From Suillus spraguei (lineage: Eukaryota; Basidiomycota; Agaricomycetes; Boletales; Suillaceae), in contig JABCPU010000310.1 in assembly GCA_016800925.1 (NCBI GenBank), positions 16,523-80,522 of the forward strand: a stretch of DNA of 64,000 nt. The letters are read 5' to 3'. The notes beneath the pieces are model-generated. The model was not told the DNA's origin. It did not search any database and saw nothing but the letters and a program-made list of their open reading frames with translations. A program made the position numbers and the translations under genes. Positions 24,301 to 32,702 of this stretch are shown in pieces; within the stretch, counting starts at the first letter, position 1, and each line of letters opens with the position of its first letter.

Positions 24301-25369
24301 TGTGTGTTGCTTTTCGTTCGGTGTCCAGTTCCTTCGACCACCATCTCTTCGCGTACGGGGATGGTTTGGTCTTCGGTACGCACTTCTCTACTGTTTCGGC
24401 GATGCTTGTTGTGAGTGCCTTGAACGCCTCGTCGAACTGTTCTCGTGTCTTGATTTCCGTTGCCTGTGGGATGTCGTCTAGTTTAGTTTCAAGGACCTCC
24501 CGGAACTCTTCCCAGTCCGTGTCTCTGAAGTTGCGCTTGGGGCTGGTTTCAATTCGTTCTGGTTGGAGGTTGATGGTACTAATTATGGGGAAATGGTCAG
24601 TTACTACTGGGCGTAGCTGGTACTCTACACTGCACTGCGTGAACGAGTGCTCAAGATCTGCTGAACAAAATACATTGTCTGGGCGCGTTAAGTTTTTGGT
24701 GTTTGATGCCTCTAGAGTGGCTATGTTTGGGGGGAGAACCTGGACTAAGTTATATAGTGATAGAAGGTTTATCAGTACTCCCGCGGCGTCTAAGTTCGCC
24801 GCGGTGAAGAGATGTACATTATGTTGCATTTCCCACATTGGGTGGTGGCGATTGAAATCGCCTAGCCAGATTATATGTTCATTATATACAGTGTTGTCGC
24901 CTTGAGCGATTCGCTGCTGCGTGCGATGTCTCTGGGAGTTTCGTTCAGACACCATGTGCCTCTCCATGAAGTGGAGTGTGCTATCGCTATCGCAGGGGTT
25001 ATATATGTTGTAGATACGCACCTTGCCGAAAGCCCCCGTTAGCTCTATCGCCATAGCATTCGCTGACTTGAGTGGTATAATGTGCCAATTGTTTTTCGAT
25101 AGTCTCTTGTTGACTAGGATTATCGTCTGTGATCGTCCTGGGTTTGCGTGGTGGTCCGTTGGGTAGATTACGTCCCAGAACTGTCTTAGATTGGAGGCGT
25201 TAGCAAGATTCACGGGGTTGAGATATGGTTCTTGGATGCACGCTATATCGTATATGTGCGGGTTTAAGTTTTTCAGCATGTGCTCCCATGCGTTGTTGGA
25301 TTTCCGAAGGTTTTGCTGCCAGATTTTCAAGTCTTTGCGTTCTTGGTGTGTGTTGTCGGCGTCATCCAT
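21304..25369 (-). pseudogene. LINE copy 2 ORF2 (endonuclease, RT, RNase H), frameshifted
   Basis: ORF2 starts at 25369 (MDDADNTHQERKDLKIW). Four frame segments follow: 25369-24200 (endonuclease: IQEPYLNP, LGDFNRHHPMWE, TDHFPI), 23974-23681 (APGPNGISNVVF), 23666-23241 (FGGRPGRSTVDSL, LFLDVKAAFPSV, DQGCPLSPMGF), and 23049-21304 (AYSDGSMVDGG, YEAELVGM, GVDNQAAIRA, TPGHVGIPGNEEADTHAKRA, then the zinc motif CPACENHDETVHHF). The polymerase box lies near 23190, at a break. Breaks near 24190, 23740, 23250 and 23030 abolish function. The frames otherwise have few stops, so decay is recent or the breaks are sequence errors. Confidence 0.9.
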
Positions 25370-25371
25370 CA

Positions 25372-27240
25372 CTAGTTTCCGGCATGGTCCTGGTCCCACC
25401 CTCTTTGTGGGCTGTAGGGTTCGTGGAGGGAGCCGTAAGGGGAGCTAGACCATCTTGGAGGTGTTGATTGCGTTTCGGTCTCTTCTTGGGTGGGTAGTTT
25501 CCATTGTGTTCGGTGGTCTGCTTGAGGTCTTGTCATCTGCCATGCTTCTGGGATTCGGGATTGACCTCCCAATGGGATTCGGTTGGCGTTCCTGTTGTTG
25601 AGGTTCCGTTCCTCGCGTTCTTGGTTGTTGTTGTTGTTGTTGGTGGGCCGTCCATGTTCCGCTCTGTTTCTTGGTGGTGGGTATCGTTGTGGTTGATGAT
25701 CCTCCGTCGCTTGCTGCCATATTGGGGCTGTCTCGTTGTTCTCTTCAAAATTTTGACTCGTTAGTGGTTCCCAGGTAAGAGGGTCTTCTGTGAGGAAAAA
25801 TCGGTACTTAGCGTCTTCATTGCGGTTCTTGTGTCCATCCCACTTCTTCGTGAACGTCGGGCATTGTCGACTCCAGGCCGCGTGGCCCTTCACTTTGCAG
25901 TTCCTGCAGAAGAACTCGTTTTGGTCTGTGACTTGGCACGCGGCTGTTCGGTGGTGTTCCCCGCATGTACCGCACGTCTCCTGTTCCTGTGGGCATTCTG
26001 CGGCCATGTGAGTGTTTTCGAACGAGTGGCATTTGAGGCATCTGGTCGGTTCTGGTATTAGCTTTCTTCCATATACTTTCTTACCTTCGATTGTCAGGCC
26101 GAACTTGATGGCTTGATTTGCTCCCTCCTTGGAGTTAAAGGTCACTATTATGTGGGCTGTTCGTTGTCCTGGTTTGCGCCTTGCTTCCGGTTTGATGTAT
26201 CGCGCCTTGCTAATCGTTTTTGGTTTCAAGCCCGCCTTCTTCTCGACGTCCGCTAGTGCTGCTGGGTTGTTGGGTACAAAGGTTACTGGTACATTTTCCA
26301 CTATAACGTTGTGCGTTCGCTCCTTGATCACTATTTCCGCTCCGAAGTGTTCCAGGAAGTATCCTCGGTTTGCTGCCACGTTGAACCACTCTGCTGCCTC
26401 GGGTGAGTTGAGCTCGTAAAGGACTCCTCCATGAGGGAGACGGCGTGCTGAGATGAAGTTGATTGATGTTGGAAGTACGACTTTCTCCTTTGACATTTGC
26501 TCCACTGCTAAGGTGGCCTTTGCTACTAGTTGCGCCTCCGTTAGGTCTTTCAGAGAGTTGGCGAAGAGCTGTGATCGTCTGTCGACTAGGATCTGCCTTG
26601 CCTGTGTCTCGCTTCTCGCTAGTACCTTCGTTAGTGGGGCAGGGATGTTAGTTTTGGCTGCGTCTGCAAACGTTCGTGGTCCGTCAGACCGTTCATCACT
26701 CGTTCTTTGTGGCATTGTGCTCTTCATGTTTCCAGCTATCTTTCCCAAATCTTCTGCTGATGATTTCAAATTGGTGCGTACCTCCGTCATCGACTCTATT
26801 GTTTTCTTTTGCGCGTCTATTGTTTCTGTTAATGTCTCGACTTTCTCGTCTAGGGTCGCAATCGGTCCGCCTATTAGGGCTTTGACTTTTTCTATGATGT
26901 TTTCCGTGTTTATTTCCGTATCGACTTCCTGTATTATTAGTGCAATTGCTCGTAGTATGTCAGTATGTGTGGCGCCTAGATTTGCTGTGATACTAAATTC
27001 GAATAAAGCTACCGAGATTGATTGCAACATGCTACCGGCTGTTGGCATTACGAGACCGTGCATGGACAAGATTTTTCGTGCTGTGTTCAGGTTGACAACA
27101 TCTGTCTTCGTTCCTGTGCCCGATATGTGGTCTTGTATGGGTCTACTGGTTGAAAGCAAAGGTTTATCAGCTGCTGTCCGTCGGTTGGCCCTACCTGTGG
27201 TTGTCGTGGTGACCGGGCTCGTTGAGTTGATTGTTGGCAT
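25372..27240 (-). CDS. LINE copy 2 ORF1 (Gag-like), intact frame
   Basis: 622 codons from MPTINSTSPVTTTTTG to a TAG at 25374-25372. It carries an N-terminal region with RKILSMHGLVMPTAG, a central coiled-coil-like region (EKVETLTETIDAQKKTIES), the ARRLPHGGVLYELNS segment, and three zinc knuckles at about 26080-25890: CLKCHSFENTHMAAEC, CGTCGEHHRTAAC, and CRNCKVKGHAAWSRQC. The last is intact, unlike in copy 1. The C-terminal tail is rich in N, Q, R and P. It would bind the LINE RNA. The ORF2 start follows the stop after two bases. Confidence 0.92.
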   Translation of the reverse strand: MPTINSTSPVTTTTTGRANRRTAADKPLLSTSRPIQDHISGTGTKTDVVNLNTARKILSMHGLVMPTAGSMLQSISVALFEFSITANLGATHTDILRAIALIIQEVDTEINTENIIEKVKALIGGPIATLDEKVETLTETIDAQKKTIESMTEVRTNLKSSAEDLGKIAGNMKSTMPQRTSDERSDGPRTFADAAKTNIPAPLTKVLARSETQARQILVDRRSQLFANSLKDLTEAQLVAKATLAVEQMSKEKVVLPTSINFISARRLPHGGVLYELNSPEAAEWFNVAANRGYFLEHFGAEIVIKERTHNVIVENVPVTFVPNNPAALADVEKKAGLKPKTISKARYIKPEARRKPGQRTAHIIVTFNSKEGANQAIKFGLTIEGKKVYGRKLIPEPTRCLKCHSFENTHMAAECPQEQETCGTCGEHHRTAACQVTDQNEFFCRNCKVKGHAAWSRQCPTFTKKWDGHKNRNEDAKYRFFLTEDPLTWEPLTSQNFEENNETAPIWQQATEDHQPQRYPPPRNRAEHGRPTNNNNNNQEREERNLNNRNANRIPLGGQSRIPEAWQMTRPQADHRTQWKLPTQEETETQSTPPRWSSSPYGSLHEPYSPQRGWDQDHAGN

Positions 27241-27871
27241 TTTGTTTGCTTTGTTGCTTCGTTCTTGGTTCTTGGTCTAGGGTTTTGGCGGTTTGTCTGG
27301 TGTCCTGGTGACCGCTGGGGCGCCTCTGGGCGTCCTTAGCGCTGTTGAGCGCGTTGTCGGCGGTTGGTTTCCGGGGTCCTAGTCGGGGTGCCACCTGGTT
27401 CAGGTCCAAGAAGCGATAGAAACAGGTATAAAAGTTTACATGGCAGGTGGAATGCAAGAGCTACATGCCGGGACGCTGAAGGACATGTTGAAGACCTTCG
27501 CTTGGCACAGCGGTGATACCATTAGTGGGCCATGCGAAGAAAGTACTGGACCGGGAGGGGGAGTTGCACTATGTCACGAGCGTTAAAGACAACTTCCAAC
27601 TTGAATATGCCGGGGTCTTTTCCGGAGGCTGGAGACCTAGTGGTCTGAACACCACGGTAAGTAAATCAGTACGTCCAGCTTCAGAATGTTATAGGGAACG
27701 AACCATATTAATATTCAACTGTACTTTAGCTAGTCTGGAGTCTGAGTCGGTCCTCGGAAGAAGCGCTTACCATGACTATTCTCAGTTTCACGTCGGTCTT
27801 CGAAGAGCAAGAACGAGCCTAATAATGTATTTCCCCACATTTGTCATATTCCTCTCGATTTTGGGCTTCGC

Positions 27872-28773
27872 ATGTACGACCCACTAGGTAATGACAGGTC
27901 ACTGATCATCACGATTCACCACCCGAGTCACAAGTTGCCCAGTGTCCAAATTCTTTATGTAAGTAGGCAAACATTATGTATAACACGCTTTCTCCCTCCA
28001 ATCAAGCCTCCCTCCAAAACTCGTAGAAGAAGAACATTCCACATATTCAATAGCAGACCTCACTTTTCGCTACGAAGATACCACATTTGTATCCCTGGAT
28101 CTCCCCCGTGCTGTCATCAACCTCGGCAAGTCCAAGATCATGATGCATGTTCCACTCACCTTTCTGACCTATCCTGTTATCAAGAACTCAACGCAGGAGA
28201 GGATATCTATCTATATCTCTGCTTTCCCTCCAGAAGATATGATATCTATGATAGATTTCTACCAAACGTCATATTAGATTTATTGACCTGGAACAGTTTA
28301 AGGCGCACCAGAAGTTTTGCCTGTCTCATATGCAGAGGTTCAGGACTGTTCTTACTTGTGATATTGAGACGAGGCGGATATTCTTCAATACGGAGTCATT
28401 CCTGGAAGAGGATACGTGCCTACGCCGCTGGAAAGCATTGGATATGGATATCTACCAGAAGGAACTTTGCGGACGCATCAATGAGGTCGTCAAGTCCGAG
28501 GAGGGGTTCCATCCATACAGCAAGTCCAAAACTCGCACCGGCCTGTGCCTTATCTGTGTTTGGACAGGTCACAAAGCTAGTGACTGTATGGATTGGTACA
28601 CCGTGAAAGAAGAAGGAGTGGTTTGCGAGTGGGATGGAATGCTTGTTCTGAAATCGACGTCCGAGGTTGTTTCTATTTTGTTTAATATGGGGAGGTGCGG
28701 TTGTGAGTATGCATGGGTGCACATGTATTCGACTTGTGGAAGTCAAGGGTATGGTGCGAAGAGGTGTTGTTAG
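27872..28773 (+). pseudogene. Zinc-knuckle protein, possibly gag-like, decayed
   Basis: Coding signal lies in more than one frame. A first exon, MYDPLGNDRSLIITIHH, from 27872 ends at GTAAGT (27959). A middle part around 28025-28275 reads STYSIADLTFRYEDTTFVSL and FPPEDMISMIDFYQ. The last part, 28270-28773, reads EQFKAHQKFCLSHM, DTCLRRWKALDMDIYQKEL, then a CCHC zinc knuckle CLICVWTGHKASDC (about 28549-28590). A second knuckle near the end, STCGSQGYGAKRC, appears to have lost one Cys and its His. The layout resembles gag-like zinc-knuckle proteins linked to fungal DIRS/Crypton-type elements, but no recombinase is present here, so that is a guess. Confidence 0.45.
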
Positions 28774-28997
28774 GGCGGATCTGGAAGTTCCTGACTGGGA
28801 GGTGTAGTACCTAAGAAGTCAATATTGTACTTACGGTTGTCCGTTACAATGTCGATCATATCTTGATGCTCAATTTTGTTGAGGCAGGTGACGCACATAA
28901 GCCTGCACAGCTTGTCACAGATATTCGTGTGGGTGCCAATTACTTGTGCAGCAAGGAAGGATCCACCATCGGGGCCAAAAGTAACAGATTTTGACAT
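28770..28997 (-). CDS. Small ORF of unknown function
   Basis: A 75-codon frame starts MSKSVTFGPDGGSFLAAQV and contains CDKLCRLMCVTCLNKIEH. The SVTFGPDGG start resembles the opening of several short basidiomycete proteins, but I cannot assign it. It may be the first exon of a larger broken gene: a GTAAGT motif occurs after VTDNR at about 28834. The 3' end abuts the zinc-knuckle gene, on the opposite strand. Confidence 0.35.
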   Translation of the reverse strand: MSKSVTFGPDGGSFLAAQVIGTHTNICDKLCRLMCVTCLNKIEHQDMIDIVTDNRKYNIDFLGTTPPSQELPDPP

Positions 28998-29396
28998 GAA
29001 GCAATGAAATCGACAAAATAAATACTAAAGACAAATGAGCTGGAAAGTGCGAGGATCGAGCACAAGAATGAACAGGAGTCGCTACATTAATATGATCTCC
29101 AACTTTGCGTGGAGGGTGCCATCGCAATCCAGCATAGTATTGCTAACGACACCGTCATCATAACAACGGCAAAGTAAGCTATGAAATACTTACTCGTTCA
29201 TCAGCCAGTTCAAATGCCATTGAGATGAGACGCAGTATTCTGATCCCGTGATGAATCTGTGTTACCATGAATTATGAAGCCACCAGTATGCTTTGACTTG
29301 AATAAGACGCACCCTGCAGGTACAATGGTAGGCTTTTCGTTGGGATGCGGTATTCGCACATCTTCGAGTGGGGTTTCCCCACTCGGTGCCTGGATG
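28998..29396. other. Intergenic, nothing recognised
   Basis: No gene, repeat or RNA signal seen, apart from a short inverted repeat (GAGTGGGGTTTCCCCACTC, 29365-29383) that forms a perfect hairpin just before MITE copy 3. Confidence 0.4.
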
Positions 29397-29670
29397 CATC
29401 AGGAAATTCACACATTCCTTAACATGCTTAATCAGCTTAACTCACTTATCTCAAAACTTGTTTGCTCTCTCTCACATCATTCACCTGGCATATCTTATAT
29501 TTTTTGAGTGCGAAATACAATAAAACATGTATATTAATATATCTCAACTTTTTTTTTTCTGAATTCATTCACATTGAAATTTTGGACAAGTAGATTCAAT
29601 TTCACCAAGGCAGTTAAGTGTAAATAAGTCCGCATAAGGGCACGTCAAGGAATGTGTGAATTTCCTGATG
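29397..29670. mobile_element. MITE copy 3
   Basis: 274 bases with the same TIRs as copies 1 and 2, and the 2-base duplication TG (29395-29396, 29671-29672). Almost identical to copy 2. Confidence 0.93.
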
Positions 29671-29980
29671 TGACAAGCACATAGGAGTGTACAAACGCCG
29701 GCAAACTATCATCAGAAAGACTAAACATCATGGACCACTTCCCTTTTATCATACAGAATTTCAACAACCATATGTGCCCTGGAAGGATTGACAATTGAAT
29801 CAGCACCAGAAACGCCGACAGCTATGACTCATACCCCTAAAATAAATTCCATGCCCAATTCCCGTGTGGGATTGGCATGCAGGCGTTGCTGGAACATCTT
29901 AATGCAGAAGCAAGCAGAAAACTCGTTCCGTTCAGGTGTATTCCCTGCGACAGAGTACACCTGTGTCTCATCAGGCGGAC

Positions 29981-31243
29981 ACCCCAAGTGGGAGCCGGAT
30001 GTAGACATCCACATAGCGGAGAAGGCCGAGACAGCAAAGATAGAAGACGGACTCGCCGATGAAAACCTAAGGGCGTACTCAGACGGGTCAATGGTGGATG
30101 GGGGAGTTGGAGGAGCAGCAGTGGTCATGAGAGGCAACGAAGTGATAGGAAGCAAGAGGTTTCACTTGGGGAGCGACCGCGAGCATACGGTCTATGAAGC
30201 AGAGTTGGTGGGGATGATATTAGCAGTACAACTGCTGAAGGAGACGGGAGGAAGAAGGGGCACCATATCCCTAGGTGTCGACAATCAGGCAGCGATAAGA
30301 GCAACCGAAGCTTTCCGCTCACAGCCAGGACACTACCTCATGGACCAATTCCACGATGATCTTAGAAGACTCATCCCTGAGCACGACGAAAGAAAACTCA
30401 AAGTCAGATGGACGCCAGGCCATGTAGGGATACCAGGGAATGAAGAGGCAGACACTCACGCGAAACGCGCCGCACGAGGCGAATCATCAGACACACGAGC
30501 CCAGCCAAAGTCGCTCCTAACCGAGGAAGGAGAACTCAGAATCCTACCAAGGAGCAAAGCGGCACTAAGACAACACTTCTACGCAAAGATCAAAAAAGAG
30601 GCCACCACCATCATGGAGAACTCACCGCGCTACACACTGCTCAAATCAGTCGACACGTCAGCACCATCAAAGAAGTTTGCAAAGAAGACAGAGAAGCTAC
30701 CGAGACGTCACAGCTCACTGATGTTTCAACTCCGCACGGGACATATAGCGCTCAACAAACACCTCAAACGAATAGCGAAATCCCCAACGGCGCGTTGCCC
30801 AGCATGCGAAAACCATGACGAAACGGTACACCACTTCATCCTAGTCTGCCCAGCATACGTGAACCAGAGAGAACAAATGAGGAAAGAAGTCGGAGCAAGA
30901 CAATGCAAAATCGAGTACCTGCTGAACGAAAGCAAGGGAATGAGAGCAACGTTGACGTACATCGCGCGCACGAGAAGATTGGAACAAACCTTCGGAGATG
31001 TAACCCCCCCAGCGGAAAAGGAGAAGGAATAGAGGAAACGTGACAACAAGTCGCACAAATCATATCAAGAGCCTGAAGAAGGCCCTAACGTCCGCGCGCA
31101 AGCCAGGACCACTGTATAGCATAGACAACCAAAAAACGGACCAAAGCATATACGAATAGATTAGATGTACAGTAGGTAGTGTCCATCATAGGGCATAGCC
31201 CCAACGGACAATAAACAAGGATCAAAAAAAAAAAAAAAAAAAA
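29981..31243 (+). mobile_element. 5'-truncated LINE, copy 3
   Basis: About 1.26 kb with an A tail (31224-31243), nearly identical to the 3' end of LINE copy 2. A direct repeat, ATCAGGCGGACA, lies at 29970-29981 and 31243-31254, a 10-12 base target-site duplication. The 5' junction falls in the linker before RNase H, as expected from abortive reverse transcription. Confidence 0.93.
29991..31032 (+). pseudogene. LINE copy 3 ORF2 C-terminal fragment (RNase H, zinc motif)
   Basis: An unbroken frame covers the RNase H domain (AYSDGSMVDGG, YEAELVGM, GVDNQAAIRA, TPGHVGIPGNEEADTHAKRA) and the zinc motif CPACENHDETVHHF, to the stop at 31030-31032. It lacks endonuclease and reverse transcriptase. The frame also reads upstream into host sequence, which is chance. 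It differs from copy 2 by only a few residues. Confidence 0.88.
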
Positions 31244-31737
31244 TCAGGCGGACAGCCCAAAAAACGCCTCAAGACTCGTCCTTGGCTACAACATGATGAC
31301 AATGTGTGAAAGTCGTACGGGTGCAAGTGTGCCCACTTACAATTTACAACACGCCCCAAATTTAGCTGGGTGAACAATTCGTGGTCGCTAGTTGCGATAC
31401 AGGCCAGACGCAAGTCAGAAGAGCAAGCAGGGGTGAATTTTGGGACGAATGTGGCAAGTGCGGAAAAACCTTCTCGTCCGTGATTGACGATTGACCAGTA
31501 CAAGGCTGTGTGACCCTCTATATTTGGTTGTTGGAGGAGGCGGGCGAATTGTGCAGGAGAAAGAGTGGCAGCACACTCATTGGCTATTTTTGCGATGGAA
31601 GCAGGTGTGGCATTGGGAGTGGAGACTATATAACAGATGTGTGATGATGAGTCGATTGTCTGTTGCTCTTTCTTCCATGGGAATGAGAATAAATTTGGTC
31701 GGGGTGCGTATGGCGGAGGTGTGTCAGTCTTAGACAT

Positions 31738-32702
31738 GGTAAAGATAAGATAGGGGACTCAGTCCAGGATATTTTCAGAATTTAAAATTGCAGTACACAT
31801 ACACGTCAATTCCAAAATGCATGTCCGATTTGCATCTACACGACGATGCAGCGGCCAGCCGTCGTGCTCTTGCACATATGCACCTCAAGACACGACTATC
31901 ATCCCAGGCCTGGGCGCTTGCTCATGAGGTTTTGAAGCGCTAGGACACGAACATTTTGCTTATAAGTAGTGGGCAATGGCTATTACATAAACAAGCAGTG
32001 TTTCCTGCTCCATTGGCATCGCCGCAGCAACATGATTTTCTGCAGTAACACTTGCTGATATCTTGAACTAGTTTGTTAGTCACTAGGGCCGGTCCGCAGA
32101 GTTCACCTTTGTTGTAGATCTCGCATGTGAATAAAATCACTCAACTACTACATCAACGCCTCCTCGATGAGTACTTGCAATATCTGTACGCGCCTCTATG
32201 AAACAGTTCTATCATCTGCGAGAAGTGCATTTGATTATGCTCAGGTCTTGCTTATAGAGCATAAAAAAGTTCCACTGGCCAAAATTTCGGAACGGTTTGA
32301 TGTTTCCGAGTTTTCAATCAATATTGAGCTCTCGGGAGTCGAGCTCATTGTAAAATTGAACTGGCCCATGCAAGGAATGTCGTGGTCGTTCCTAGTTTAC
32401 TATGGCACCAAAATTCAGGCGTATCTATAGCGCTTTCGATGCTCCTTCCTATGGTCGTTAAGCACATTTTGACATGTACAGATGCACGAAGAAGATACTG
32501 CTAATAATACTTGAAACATTGAATAAATTGCGAAAGACTCTAGAGTAGACGATATCGTGCAAGGGAATACAGAACAACAGTATGATCAGCATGGAAGATA
32601 ATCCTACAACTGACAGGTATTAAGTACAGTGATCAGGATGAAAGAGGATCAAAAATCAACAACTTGAGAACCTATACCAGACGAAATCAATGCGATACAG
32701 AA
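31738..32702. other. Intergenic, weak ORF and a dispersed repeat
   Basis: No secure gene. A frame of 87 codons at 32167-32430 (MSTCNICTRLYETVL) has no known motif. A minus-strand Cys-rich frame at 31940-32140 partly overlaps a 45-base dispersed repeat (31920-31964) and is not trusted. Confidence 0.4.
31920..31964 (+). repeat. Dispersed 45-base repeat, copy 1
   Basis: Begins GCTCATGAGGTTTTGAAGCG and recurs at 36849-36894 in the same orientation with two or three differences. The two copies flank the CHAT gene. Origin unknown; it may be the end of a short element. Confidence 0.7.

Larger units (their letters stand above)
21101..27417 (-). mobile_element. Full-length Tad1-like LINE, copy 2
   Basis: 6317 bases on the minus strand, with an A tail (T run at 21101-21112). 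The 5' leader at 27417 begins ATCGCTTCTTGGACCTGAAC like copy 1. A 4-base duplication AGAA (21097-21100, 27418-27421) is possible but weak. ORF1 is open; ORF2 has several frameshifts. Its proteins differ clearly from copy 1 but nearly match copy 3, so copies 2 and 3 are one family and copy 1 a sister family. Confidence 0.93.
20674..27822 (+). pseudogene. Unknown host gene split by LINE copy 2
   Basis: Exon 1 starts at 20674 (MWNALVTFFNNSRKRGPMGL) and contains YPSQAPWFPDLDLITG and TLYAVPKPVAST. A GTACGT intron at about 20860 ends in CTACAG at 21000. Exon 2 (REILAAKSITIRPS, FENRNKAELE) meets the LINE at 21101. Beyond the LINE, frame-compatible coding appears again: HAKKVLDREGELHYVTS and EYAGVFSGGWRPSGLNTT, then a GTAAGT donor near 27658 and a last exon (LVWSLSRSSEEAL) ending at TAA 27820-27822. 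Stops between 27427 and 27490 leave the join unproven; an intron or decay could explain them. I do not recognise the family. Confidence 0.5.
29820..31737 (-). pseudogene. Ankyrin-like host gene B, split by LINE copy 3
   Basis: Paralogue of gene A. Exon 1 (31737-31341) starts MSKTDTPPPYAPRPN and holds EGHTALYWSIVNHGREGF and SDLRLACIATSDHELFTQLN. After a GTAAGT intron comes VLRRFLGCPPD, where the LINE was inserted. With the LINE and one TSD copy removed, the frame continues ETQVYSVAGN and CFCIKMFQQRLHANPT to about 29820. It then hits a stop. The later exons seen in gene A (RIWLLRFYMD) are not found. The exon 1-2 phase is unclear, so further damage is likely. Function unknown. Confidence 0.75.

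Noticed and set aside
26453..27280. Plus-strand open frame of 275 codons
   Set aside because: Antisense to the intact LINE ORF1; no motif of its own. Likewise 24153-24905 opposite LINE ORF2.
29788..30000. LINE copy 3 frame appearing to start in upstream sequence with its own ATG
   Set aside because: The first part is antisense to ankyrin-like gene B; the join is the insertion junction, not a new fusion gene.
31940..32140. Cys-rich 66-codon minus frame, possible secreted small protein
   Set aside because: No signal peptide, overlaps a dispersed repeat, and no supporting splice or homology signal.
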